Origin: Timema cristinae
Taxonomy: Eukaryota; Arthropoda; Insecta; Phasmatodea; Timematidae
NCBI GenBank assembly: GCA_039000515.1
Contig: JBCFYV010000001.1
Span: 16,593,928-16,657,927 of the forward strand
Length of the DNA: 64,000 bases
Reading direction: 5' to 3'
Part shown: positions 55,256 through 64,000 of the stretch, one piece after another
Layout of the letters: each line of letters starts with the position of its first letter
Position numbering within the stretch: the first letter of the stretch is position 1
Program-made: the position numbers and the translations under genes
The notes under the pieces: generated by a model
The model's database searches: none
The model's input: only the letters and a program-made list of their open reading frames with translations
What the model was told of the DNA's origin: nothing

Positions 55256-55572
55256 AAAAAATAGATAAAAACAATTATAATAATAGTGATGATGACATTG
55301 AAAATTCCAACTCTAGTCTTACATAGGCCTACCAAAATTAGGGTCCCGATTCGAATGTGCACACAATTAAAAATATATATATATATCAAAGGGAAAGCTG
55401 CAATTTAAAAAAAAAGCATTTATTTCAACAGAAATTTCTCACATTATACCAAACTAATAAAAGCGTTTTAATTCGAGGACTAATATAAAATCTAAGTTTA
55501 CAAATTTTAATACTATGACGTATTCTATGTATAATTTACGTCAGTCTGGCGAATGTCTAACTCTATTAAGCC

Positions 55573-55840
55573 AGGGTTAGCCCGTTTCGGGGGCCAAATG
55601 CCATAAGGTGTCACTCTCGCAATAGATTGGACTTCCGATGAGGGGGGGACCGGGCTTCGAGTCTCGGTTGAACTTACAGTACCTAGAGTAGTTTTTTCCG
55701 AATGGCTTTCCACGCTCTCATACCATGCAAATGTGGGCACTCTTCGTTTATATTTAGCCATCCTCAACCCTAACATATTAGTGTAGTTAATACATATGAG
55801 TAAAAACCAAGCAGGTAGTAGGACACGTTATTAAAAATAA
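55573..55840 (+). mobile_element. SINE B, full length, diverged
   Basis: CCCGTTTCGGGGGCCAAATG, GTGTCACTCTCGCAATAGAT, GGCTTCGAGTCTCGGTTG, decayed tail GCAGGTAGTAGGACACG. Confidence 0.75.
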
Positions 55841-56094
55841 ATAAAAAATACCACAAAGTTCTTAATGTCATAAAAAACGTGGTTTGAGATTTAAAAAAAA
55901 TGTTTGGCTTGTGGATTTACACCAAATTCACAAAACGTCTGAACTATCAGCCGGCTTTCAACAAAACCCTGAGACTTTGGCACACAAAGAAATTTGATTT
56001 TTTTTTATCACCCCGTCCTACCACCCATCTGGGTATACACCCTGAACTTGGTAGGGAGACAATATCTGGTAGCTACTAAAGCTACAAAAACCAT

Positions 56095-56450
56095 TTAAAT
56101 ATATTTATACATAAAGTCATTTTTGAAAGATATTATAAATACCGATAAACTAACAAATCATAATATAGTAAAATGCTATCAATGTTACAAAAATAAATAA
56201 ACTTATGTTTTCTAAGCTGTTCTTCCAAACAAAATCAGGGTTTACCTATAACCTAAAGTGTTGAGGATGAGAAATATTTAATTGAGAGGTAGTGTACCCA
56301 AATTTACGTGGAGCGAGGATGGAAAACTATTTAGGGAAAAAAAAACTGTTTACACTACAACCGACCAAGATTCGAACCTCGATCTTCATGTCATCAGCAA
56401 ACTAGTCTATTGCTAGGGTGATGTCTTTCAGTACATCGACACGGGTTTGT
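56095..56450. mobile_element. Repeat G fragment (+) followed by SINE B (-)
   Basis: 56095-56200 has TAAAGTCATTTTTGAAAGAT and TAGTAAAATGCTATCAATGT. 56245-56450 has ATTTACGTGGAGCGAGGATG, GATTCGAACCTCGATCTTC and head words. Confidence 0.6.
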
Positions 56451-57124
56451 CTCAGTTGATTTTTTTTCGTGTTAGGAACGAGGAATATACGTTTTGAAGC
56501 AGACTGTATCCTCCCGACCTTCTTCATCCCCCTGCATTGTGTGCTAATGAGATTCAGGAGCAGACGCTCGGAAGAGAGCCATTAACAAGACAAGGTGTAT
56601 GTAACCCTCCGCTGCGTAGTGAAGCGCGCAGTGTTACATCAAGTGGTTGTATACAGTATACAGAGTGTTGCAACCCGAGGCAGGAAGAGCTCTACCGGCG
56701 GGGTAGGTCGAGAAACTCCCAAAACTTTGAGAGCGAGAGAGAGAGAAAACTCAAAAAACAAGAGTTTCCGGCCACGCATGCGCTCAAGCAAGTTTTAAAG
56801 ATTCGTTTAGGGAATTACTAATCCAAATAGTTTATAGAGATATTTAATTTCTCTTTTTTAATTACCAGAGAATTTTTTTGAGGCATTAATTAAAAAAAAA
56901 AAAAATATATATATATATATATATAAGTTAAGATAACCCTACCTCGCTTTTATGGGAATCCCAATTTAAAAAAAACTCTGCTGGAGAACCACTCAAAATA
57001 CTTTATGGAGAAAGTTATTTTTCAAAAAAATTCTGAAAGAGGAACACTCCAAATAAGTTATAGGAGTATTCAAATAAAAAAACATGGGAGAGTACTACCC
57101 CAAATAGTTTCGATAGTTTCCAAA
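56451..57124. other. GC-richer unique patch then AT-rich DNA
   Basis: 56500-56780 is GC-richer with CpGs and two overlapping frames (94 and 67 codons) without domains. (TA)n at 56907-56925. Confidence 0.3.
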
Positions 57125-57322
57125 GAATTATACTAAAGCACTCACTACTCTCTGTTGTATTAAACCGCTGAAGACGGAGAGATCAGGGTTTGATCCTGGT
57201 TGTGTGCATTGAGGATTTTTCTCTAATACGTTTGCTACTCCCATCAAAGCAAATGTGAGTGCACTTCCTATAGATTAAATCTTCCTAATCCCTAGCATAT
57301 TAGTGTAATTTTGGACATAGGC

Positions 57323-57350
<28 letters not shown>
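57125..57350 (+). mobile_element. SINE B with tail replaced by (TA)n
   Basis: TTAAACCGCTGAAGACGGAG, GGTTTGATCCTGGTTG, AAGCAAATGTGAGTGCAC, AGGCATATATATA: the CGTATAACC part has become (TA)14 at 57322-57349. Confidence 0.65.
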
Positions 57351-57353
<3 letters not shown>

Positions 57354-57589
57354 TCATAGCCCTCACTGACGAGTCTTATTTATGTAAGGGGGGTGTTGAA
57401 TTATCAAAAATAAAGGATTTTGAGAGGGGGTCTTCTAAGCCCATAGGGGAGTCCCCAATAGTCACATTATACTCCATCAAAGAGTTGAAAATTGGGTAGA
57501 CGTAGAAGCTATTAGAAGTGGTTCTTATATGGATTATTTTTTAGAAATTACTATTTTTTATCACTGCGTCTTACTAACCATTCGGGTCC

Positions 57590-57647
57590 TATCTATCCAT
57601 CTATCTATATCTATCTATCATCTATACTATCTATGCTCTCTATCTAG

Positions 57648-57676
<29 letters not shown>
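57590..57676. repeat. (CTAT)n and (CT)n microsatellite
   Basis: CTATCTATCCATCTATCTAT passing into CT x 14. 57677-58015 beyond it is unrecognised. Confidence 0.9.
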
Positions 57677-57679
<3 letters not shown>

Positions 57680-58017
57680 ACATATTATATATATATATTA
57701 TATTATTAATTATCTCGGCCCAGTTTTGACCTTGTTTGACAATTTCACGATGTCTATTATGTTTGATCATAAATTATATTTTGCGCGTGACGCGAGTCGG
57801 GAAGTGTAAAAAAAAACACTTTAGTTTTCTATTTTACACGTTTTAATTCCGTGTTCAGCGATGGTTTTATTGGGAAGGGTCTTGTAGAAAAAAAATAGTT
57901 TTTTTTAAAGTTTTTTTAGCATCTCGTCCACTAGTATTGTGAACTATTAGATATCGCAACAACTACGACTCAGGAGGGCTGTTGTGTGAAAATATCCACA
58001 CAGATCGTAAATAATTC

Positions 58018-58157
58018 ACATCCACAGACTCAGCCTTAAAATTTAAGTGGAGAATGACCCTGAGGAAGGTACAAATCCTGGATAGCTCAGTGATTAGAGC
58101 ATTGGTGCGCTAAACCAAATGTACCGGGTTGCATTCCCGTGTCCATGTGTCATTTTT
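58018..58157 (+). mobile_element. SINE D copy 3, tRNA-like module complete
   Basis: Leader CAGACTCAGCCTTAAAATTT, then CCTGGATAGCTCAGTGATTA: D-stem GCTC/GAGC, anticodon stem TTGGT/ACCAA with loop GCGCTAA (position 33 is C, not U), T arm CCGGGTTGCATTCCCG and end GTCCATGTGTC. Confidence 0.65.
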
Positions 58158-58825
58158 TTTCAACTAATTTACATTAATTGTGATGTGTTCCCCTCCAAAC
58201 GGACATTCCTGTAATTACAATTATTTGCGACCTCTGTGTTGATATTAATTCATATTTTACAATTTAAAAATAAAAAGTATATTATATGAAGCAATGACCT
58301 ATTACGTAGCAAACCATGCTCACACTCCCCCCCCCCCCCCATTCTATGAAACATAACCTAAATAATATAAACACGGTTTGACATAATATTGCATTATTTT
58401 TTTTCCAACCCTGAGAAAAATAATTATATGCATGTGCATTTTCTTTTCTCCCACGTTATGCAACGTCTTACTCAAATATTACTTAAACCAACAAACATTT
58501 GTTTCTCTCTCTAGGACATTACTTTTAAACAAACGAATGCATCTGTGAACTAAACTCACGCTTTCAGATTAGACTTTATTTACATATATATAAATATAAA
58601 TAAGATATAACGCCAAATTTAAGATTATTAATTATGTGATATTAACAATGTAATTTTTCAAGGTGAACAGGTAGCCTAAATTTAAATATCTAACGTTTTC
58701 ATTGTCTTATTTGTGTCTCTTACCGTTAGTTATGGCTAAATAATATTATTTACATAAGAATGTAACGTAGATATCTGTGAGAACTTCTTAAGTTTTGACA
58801 CACTTTCATGGGATTAATTTAGGAG
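58158..58825. other. AT-rich unrecognised DNA
   Basis: C-run at 58328-58340. Nothing else. Confidence 0.3.
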
Positions 58826-58826
58826 G

Positions 58827-59190
58827 GAAGGCGACGCGAGAAAAGGTTTTTTTTTGCAGTTTTTATACTAAAACTTTTTTATGCCAAAATAAATAAAATA
58901 TTGCTCCAGAAGAAATGTAAGTATAATTTTCTTTACGTGGTAATATCAACTGTTGTTGCATATCTGTCGTGGGCATAGAGGCATTAGATGATAAACTTTT
59001 TAAATGAAGAAAAAGAATTGTCATTAAATTCCAGGACACCCTTGAGAGATATTCAACAATTGTTGATATCACCGTGTGAATAAAACTAAACGTTATATTT
59101 CTACTAGAGAGATATTTGATTTATTTCAGACAATAACATTGTTTTACGATAAAAAGTGCAAAAAACACATTTTATCGCGTTCCTGACACC
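58827..59190. mobile_element. FB2 foldback element copy 3
   Basis: GACGCGAGAAAAGG at the left and TTTTATCGCGTTCC at the right. Inner arms AACTGTTGTTGCATATCTGT and AGATATTCAACAATTGTTGA. Minus frame 59072-58863 is an artefact. Confidence 0.75.
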
Positions 59191-59402
59191 CCTATGTTAA
59201 GGTAATTTAAAAAAATAGTTCTAACAAACATTTTCAGGACGTGTCGACATCCTTCAATAAATACGTTATATTTTCTTTTTCTTTACATATCAACCTCAAC
59301 GGTTTTTTAATATCTACCACGGACATCGTGGAGTCCGAATAAACTTTTTAAATGAAAATGAAAAGTTTTAGAAAAGCATATATTAAAGTAAACATCTTTA
59401 AG

Positions 59403-59763
59403 ATGCACCAGAAGGGAGCGCGAGTAATTTTACAGTTTTTATAGCATTACATATTTTTGGCCAAAATAAATCAAATATTTCTCCAGTAGCAACATGAGTT
59501 TGTTTTTCTGCACATGCTAATATCATCAGATCTTGAATATCTGTCAAGGCTGTCCTGGAATTTTGTCAAAACCTTTTCTCTTTATTTAAAAAGTTTTGAC
59601 GAAATTCCAGGACATCCTTGACAGATATTCAAGATCTGTTGATATTAGCATGTGCAGAAAACTAAACTCTATGTTGCTACTGGAGAAATATTTGATTTAT
59701 TTTGGCCAAAAATATGTAATGCTATAAAAACTGTAAAAATACTCGTGCTCCCTTCTGCCGCAC
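59403..59763. mobile_element. FB1 foldback element copy 2
   Basis: Ends ATGCACCAGAAGGGAGCGCG and, inverted, CGTGCTCCCTTCTGCCGCAC. Same internal order as copy 1. TTTAAG/TTTAAT at the borders may be a short target duplication. Confidence 0.85.
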
Positions 59764-60158
59764 TTTAATACACCCAGCATGGATCTGAGCCTTGACCTAC
59801 CTATCACCATACCAGATGAGCTCTACATTTACCTCGTGGGCACACCGGTCCGGTTTGAGACAAACTAGTCTCTCAAAAACGCATGCGAATATAATTATGT
59901 ATGTTTTATTTCAAACCGCTCGATCGCTTCCCAACTTTTATTCCTGTAAGTTTTTGTTTGTAGCTAGAAAGGAAAGTTAGTGTTAATGAGTTTGTTAGCA
60001 CGACGGGCAAGGACGAAAGGGGCGTGGTCTAATTTCTACCTGATGGGAAAATGAATTGGTTGCGCTTGCAGAGTGCGCTGAAGAATCTCGAGGCTAAAGT
60101 TAGAATATAATTGCTTCACCTGAGTTCAATGCTACCGGAATATTTATATTTCAATAAC
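59764..60158. other. Unrecognised DNA
   Basis: A 62-codon frame at 59792-59980 has no domain. Confidence 0.3.
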
Positions 60159-60159
60159 G

Positions 60160-60300
60160 TTCTTCAGTGGCCGAACGGTTAAGGCGTCACTCTCGTGTTA
60201 GACTGGCCTGCTGATGATGGAGAGATCGGGATTTGAATTCCAGTCGGGTTTACGGAGGGCGGTTTCCCACTCTCCTTCCACGCAAATGAGGTTCGATTAC
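60160..60300 (+). mobile_element. SINE B, 3'-truncated, strongest tRNA-Leu/Ser resemblance
   Basis: CAGTGGCCGAACGGTTAAGG then CGTCACTCTC, B box GGGATTTGAATTCCAGTC, CTCCTTCCACGCAAATGAGG. It stops where an unrelated sequence begins. Confidence 0.75.
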
Positions 60301-61739
60301 CCTTAAAGGACCGAGAATCAAACTTTATTTCGAACCTAAATTGGTTACTGTAAGGACCAGTGAAACCAGAAATCCTAGTAACCCTCAACAAATACAGACG
60401 AAATAACATAATAAAATTACCCATCGCCGGTAATCAAAACGTGGACCTCTTGAAACGCATGAAGTTGACCCGTGTGGTAGCGCGCATGGACGACAATTTC
60501 GCGGGCTGATTACTCAACTACTATCGTCGGAGACCCACCACTATGTGTTATACTCTTGAAAAGGTAACATTACGTAACGTAAGTTAGTATCTTCATAGAA
60601 CGCGCGTGCGATATGCAAGATATAATAAATAATAAATAGTCTGTTACAGTTTTTTATTAAAACATTAGTTCATGAGCCAACCGTAGCGTTTCATTAGTTT
60701 GAGCTGTTATGACATAGTTCGTCTTTGCATTGTTTCAACTCTCTCTTTTTCCTCTACTTTTCTTGGCATCAATTTACACCGGAGTCGCGACTATCCGACC
60801 TAAAGTGACGCCTCGGATAACGGAAAAGACGGATTGTACGGAATAAGAGTGTAAAAAAATGTTCAGTGTGAGTTTACCTAAAGAGGTAGTAAGACGCATT
60901 GATAATAATTAAAAATATAGTAGTAATTAGTTTTCTAACTTGTTTATCAAGCAACTCCAAAGAGAACTTATAGGCGATATTTAAACTTGAAATCAAAAGT
61001 GAAATCTTAAGAATGTAGCAGCGATAAAAACATGATATAATTCTTAACGTTAGATATGTACTTAAAGCTTTTTCAATGGCGGGAGCGAGGCCTACTGTTC
61101 ACATAACTACTAGTAGTAATAAATAATACGACGTTTATAACCCGTAAAATGTGGTATGTAAAAAAAAAAGAGGAATATATAATTGAAAACGGCAAGGCCG
61201 TGGTCAGCTAATAATTTCAGGGGGGGGGGGGGGGTTTGATGGGCACATCCCCCAATGCCGGACGTTAGAAAAATTATAAATTATACCGTTCTAGAAGTTA
61301 ACTGATGTGTTTTTTTTTATGGCAACATAACACCATAACTGCCGAAGGCTAGGAAAATATCTAAATATTAAACACCTCTAGAAGCTATCAGAAGTGTTTT
61401 TTTTATGGTAACACAGCCCCTAATTTGTACTTGTACCTTAATTTTGGTAATGTTTGAAGAATAAATAAAACCCTATATATATATTTTTTTTTTTGCTCAT
61501 AACATTTCGGGGGAGGTTGGTTGAACCTCCAACCCCCCTTCCCCCCAGCTACGGCCTTGGAAAACGGAAAAAACAATTTGATTCAGTGAAAGGTCATACA
61601 GACCTGGTAACCATAAATCCCCCCCCCGATAGCAATGTTATTTTATTTAAACATGATGTACTTGCGTACGCTAAGGAAACGAGTGGTTGAATGCTGTAAC
61701 GAACAACCTTGAGATAAGATATATGTTACGTCATAAGGG
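60301..61739. other. Mixed intergenic DNA
   Basis: 60778-60860 has GGAGTCGCGACTATCCGACC, a single pogo/Tigger-like end like that at 22084. G15 at 61220-61234. CCTCC/CCCC patch at 61510-61560 and C9 at 61619. No supported gene. Confidence 0.4.
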
Positions 61740-61925
61740 GCAATCCTCTCTTTTACTCGGACCGTACACACAAACAAACGCAGGGCGGTCTCGTTCCTTT
61801 TACAGGTAGCGATGCGTGTAGTAGTTCGAGCGACTGACCACATTGCGCTGCTGTGACGTCACAATGCTTCCCACCACCTTCTGTTGCCCTAGTAACCCGC
61901 ACACGCGCTTCCAAACAAATGTCCG
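61740..61925. promoter_or_regulatory. Candidate promoter/enhancer: full CRE next to an X-box
   Basis: In a locally CpG-containing patch, TGACGTCA (consensus CRE) at 61854-61861 is followed 21 bases later by GTTGCCCTAGTAAC at 61883-61896, which fits the RFX X-box pattern RYYNYY-N2-RRNRAC. RFX plus CREB/ATF pairs are known from animal promoters. No TATA box is obvious. If it drives plus-strand transcription, the exon at 63805 would be the next coding exon, but no first exon donor is evident. Confidence 0.35.
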
Positions 61926-62300
61926 TACAATTAATTAACAGAATACTCATTAAAAAAAAATGAAATCTCTCTATTAGATTCTAAATAAAGTCACTCTAAC
62001 TTTAATAACTTTAGCTATATACTATTTTATGAAACTTTTTTAATAATACATCATTTCCGAAATGTTTAATTTTTAAAAGTAATATTATCTTGACCACAAA
62101 ATGCTTGGCTTGGTTTGATATTTTGGTTATGTAGTAGTTGTGTAAGCAACCTTGCTAATTACTTACTACATCTTATGTAATTAGTTAGCAAGCACGACAT
62201 CCCATAGGTATCGTCCAAGTAACCTTCTATTGTCCCGCCGAGGTCGTCAGATCTTCAAGTATTCGAGGCTTGTGTTGCCTTTCTCCAGATTCTCACAACT

Positions 62301-63385
62301 CCAAAGTGATTGGCATGGAAGGATAAATATCTGATAGTAGCTCAAAGCTGGTTGACATGGAGAGATATATATCTGGTAGTAGCTCAAAGCTGGTTGACAT
62401 GTAGGTGTATATTTCTGATAGTAGCTCAAAGCTGGTTGACATGTAGGGATATAATTCTGTAGTAGCTCAAAGCTGGTTGACATGTAGGTATATATTTCTG
62501 TGTAGCTCAAAGCTGGTTGACATGTAGGGATATAATTCTGGTAGTAGTTCAAAGTTGGTTGACATGTAGGATATATTTCTGGTAGTAGATGAAAGCTGGT
62601 TGACATGTAGGGATATATTTCTGAGGTAGCTCAAAGCTGGTTGACATGTAGGATATATTTTGGTAGTAGATCAAAGCTGGTTGACATGTAGGGATATATT
62701 TCTGATAGTAGCTCAAAGCTGGTTGACATGTAGGGATATATTTCTGGTAGTAGCTCAAAGCTGGTTGACATGTAGGGATATATTTCTGATAGTAGCTCAA
62801 AGCTGGTTGACATGTAGGGATATATTTCTGATAGTAGCTCAAAGCTGGTTGACATGTAGGGATATATTTCTGATAGTAGCTCAAATCTGGTTGACATGTA
62901 GGGATATATTTCTGATAGTAGCTCAAAGCTGGTTGACATGTAGGGATATATTTCTGATAGTAGCTCAAAGCTGGTTGACATGTAGGGATATATTTCTGAT
63001 AGTCGCTCAAAGCTGGTTGACATGTAGGGATATATTTCTGATAGTAGCTCAAATCTGGTTGACATGTAGGGATATATTTCTGATAGTAGCTCAAAGCTGG
63101 TTGACATGTAGGGATATATTTCTGGTAGTAGCTCAAAGCTGGTTGACATGTAGGGATATATATCTGATAGTAGTTCAAAGCTGTTTGACACGTAGGGATA
63201 TATTTCTGATAGTAGCTCAAAGCTGGTTGACGTGTAGGGATATATTTCTGATAGTAGCTCAAAGCTGGTTGGCATGGAGGGATATATTTCTGATAGTAGC
63301 TCAAGTTGGTTGGCATGAGGGATATATATTGGTAGTATCTCAAAGGTGGCCAACATGGGGTATTTATATATCTGGCAACAGCTCA
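62301..63385. repeat. Minisatellite, 42-bp unit, about 26 copies
   Basis: Unit GATAGTAGCTCAAAGCTGGT, TGACATGTAGGGATATATTT, CT. The centre (62680-63170) is highly homogeneous and the edges diverge. 42 is a multiple of three, so frames of about 257-264 codons stay open on both strands; these 14-residue repeats are not evidence of a gene. Confidence 0.95.
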
Positions 63386-63772
63386 GAAGTGCCCAATGAA
63401 ACATATTTTAACGGCTTACACTTGACCCTGACTAAATATTAACATTTTAAAATAGTCTCGGTATTTATTTGATGTTATGAAAGTGTAAATGAGCATGACT
63501 CTCCCACCACCATCAAGAACTCATTGGTCTTCTTAAAAGAAACCGATTTATTTTTTTATATAATAACATTATTATATTTTTAAAAGACTGAGCAGGTTCT
63601 AAATCATAAAACACTTTCCGTAAGTTAAAATAGATGAATAACAACGATCTGGTGAATGTGAGCTGTTAGAACACCTGACTTGTCAATGAGTCTGGTATGT
63701 GTTCTGACCTCATGAAATGGCAACAGTAGTTTGTGAAAGTATACGTAATGTCTGTCATCACGCGAGTCCCCT
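63386..63772. other. AT-rich DNA, presumed intron of the right-edge gene
   Basis: Nothing recognisable apart from the acceptor that follows. Confidence 0.35.
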
Positions 63773-63804
63773 CCTCACTAACAACCTTGTTTCATGTTCC
63801 ACAG

Positions 63805-63866
63805 GGGCGGCGTCCCGGCCGCTAGCGGCGAGATGAGAGGGCAGAGACTTCTCGTCCTAGCCCTGG
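63805..63866 (+). CDS. Candidate exon: 5' UTR end plus signal-peptide start (partial gene)
   Basis: A good acceptor (branch-like CTAAC at 63778-63782, then pyrimidine-rich TTGTTTCATGTTCCACAG ending at 63804) and a near-consensus donor GTGAGT at 63867 bound a 62-base, GC-rich segment unlike its AT-rich surroundings. The only ATG, at 63833, opens MRGQRLLVLAL and is cut after the first base of the next codon (phase 1). A basic start followed by Leu/Val/Ala is the n- and h-region of a signal peptide, and a phase-1 intron at this place is common in secreted and membrane proteins. The acceptor implies an upstream untranslated exon. The protein's identity lies beyond the window. Chance splice-like sites remain possible, but the combination is unusually good. 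Confidence 0.55.
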
Positions 63867-64000
63867 GTGAGTACCTCATACCAACCCTCGCAGAATGTCA
63901 CCGGGATTGTATTATGTTTAAATAAGGTTATTCACAATGAATATTGGTAAGCTATTGATAAATGTGTGGTTGTTGAAACTGTATCTTTATATTTGAGTAA
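63867..64000 (+). other. Presumed intron after the signal-peptide exon
   Basis: Starts GTGAGTACC and stays AT-rich to the window edge, with no further exon visible. Confidence 0.45.

Noticed and set aside
62549..63442. Three open frames of 257-264 codons with 14-residue repeats on both strands
   Set aside because: Product of the 42-bp tandem array. Equal openness in plus and minus frames argues against coding.

Overview
The window is AT-rich, repeat-dominated nuclear DNA from an animal, most likely an invertebrate. The reasons are a Polinton/Maverick integrase remnant, several families of tRNA-derived SINEs with (TAA)n tails, LINE reverse-transcriptase C-termini, short inverted-repeat DNA transposons and an exceptional density of tandem arrays. 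An arthropod-type initiator (TCAKTY) beside a TATA box hints at an arthropod, but I cannot fix the phylum. There is no bacterial-style gene organisation and no convincing multi-exon host gene lies wholly inside the window.

Layout. 1-2000: a minisatellite, then a patchwork of shuffled short blocks around a GC-richer island with the C-terminal end of a Polinton integrase (broken) and an intact 182-codon gene of unknown function with its own TATA/Inr promoter. 2000-16000: SINEs in all orientations, a 44-bp and a 27-bp minisatellite, and a LINE remnant whose ATG/ATC microsatellite is its 3' tail. 16000-24000: a 25-bp hairpin-forming and a 28-bp minisatellite, a second LINE remnant split by a SINE, a near-perfect foldback element and a pogo/Tigger-like element. 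24000-45000: a SINE nested in a terminal-inverted-repeat element, a Harbinger-like element, a 33-bp satellite with a 198-bp higher-order period, and a 39-bp minisatellite split by a SINE. 45000-64000: a 49-bp minisatellite grown out of a dispersed repeat, a 25-bp array, more SINEs and foldbacks, a CRE plus X-box cluster, a 42-bp minisatellite, and at the right edge a candidate first coding exon for a secreted or membrane protein.

How the parts relate. SINE families named here: A (tRNA-Glu-like head), B (tRNA-Leu/Ser-like head), B2 (a different tRNA-like head on the B body), C, D, and E (tRNA-like head with an internal 18-bp VNTR). A, B and B2 end in the same 3' module, ACCCGAACGGGTAGTAAGAC followed by GCGGTGCTAA and TAA repeats. 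Seven A copies have 11-13 bp target-site duplications and five of them are 5'-truncated, as expected for LINE-driven target-primed reverse transcription. Two mobile families (E and a dispersed repeat here called G) carry short segments that have expanded into tandem arrays, so in this genome transposons seem to seed minisatellites. Most long open frames here are artefacts of arrays whose unit is a multiple of three.

All coordinates for degenerate repeats are by eye and may be off by several bases. Family names for SINEs and foldbacks are labels for this report, not database names.
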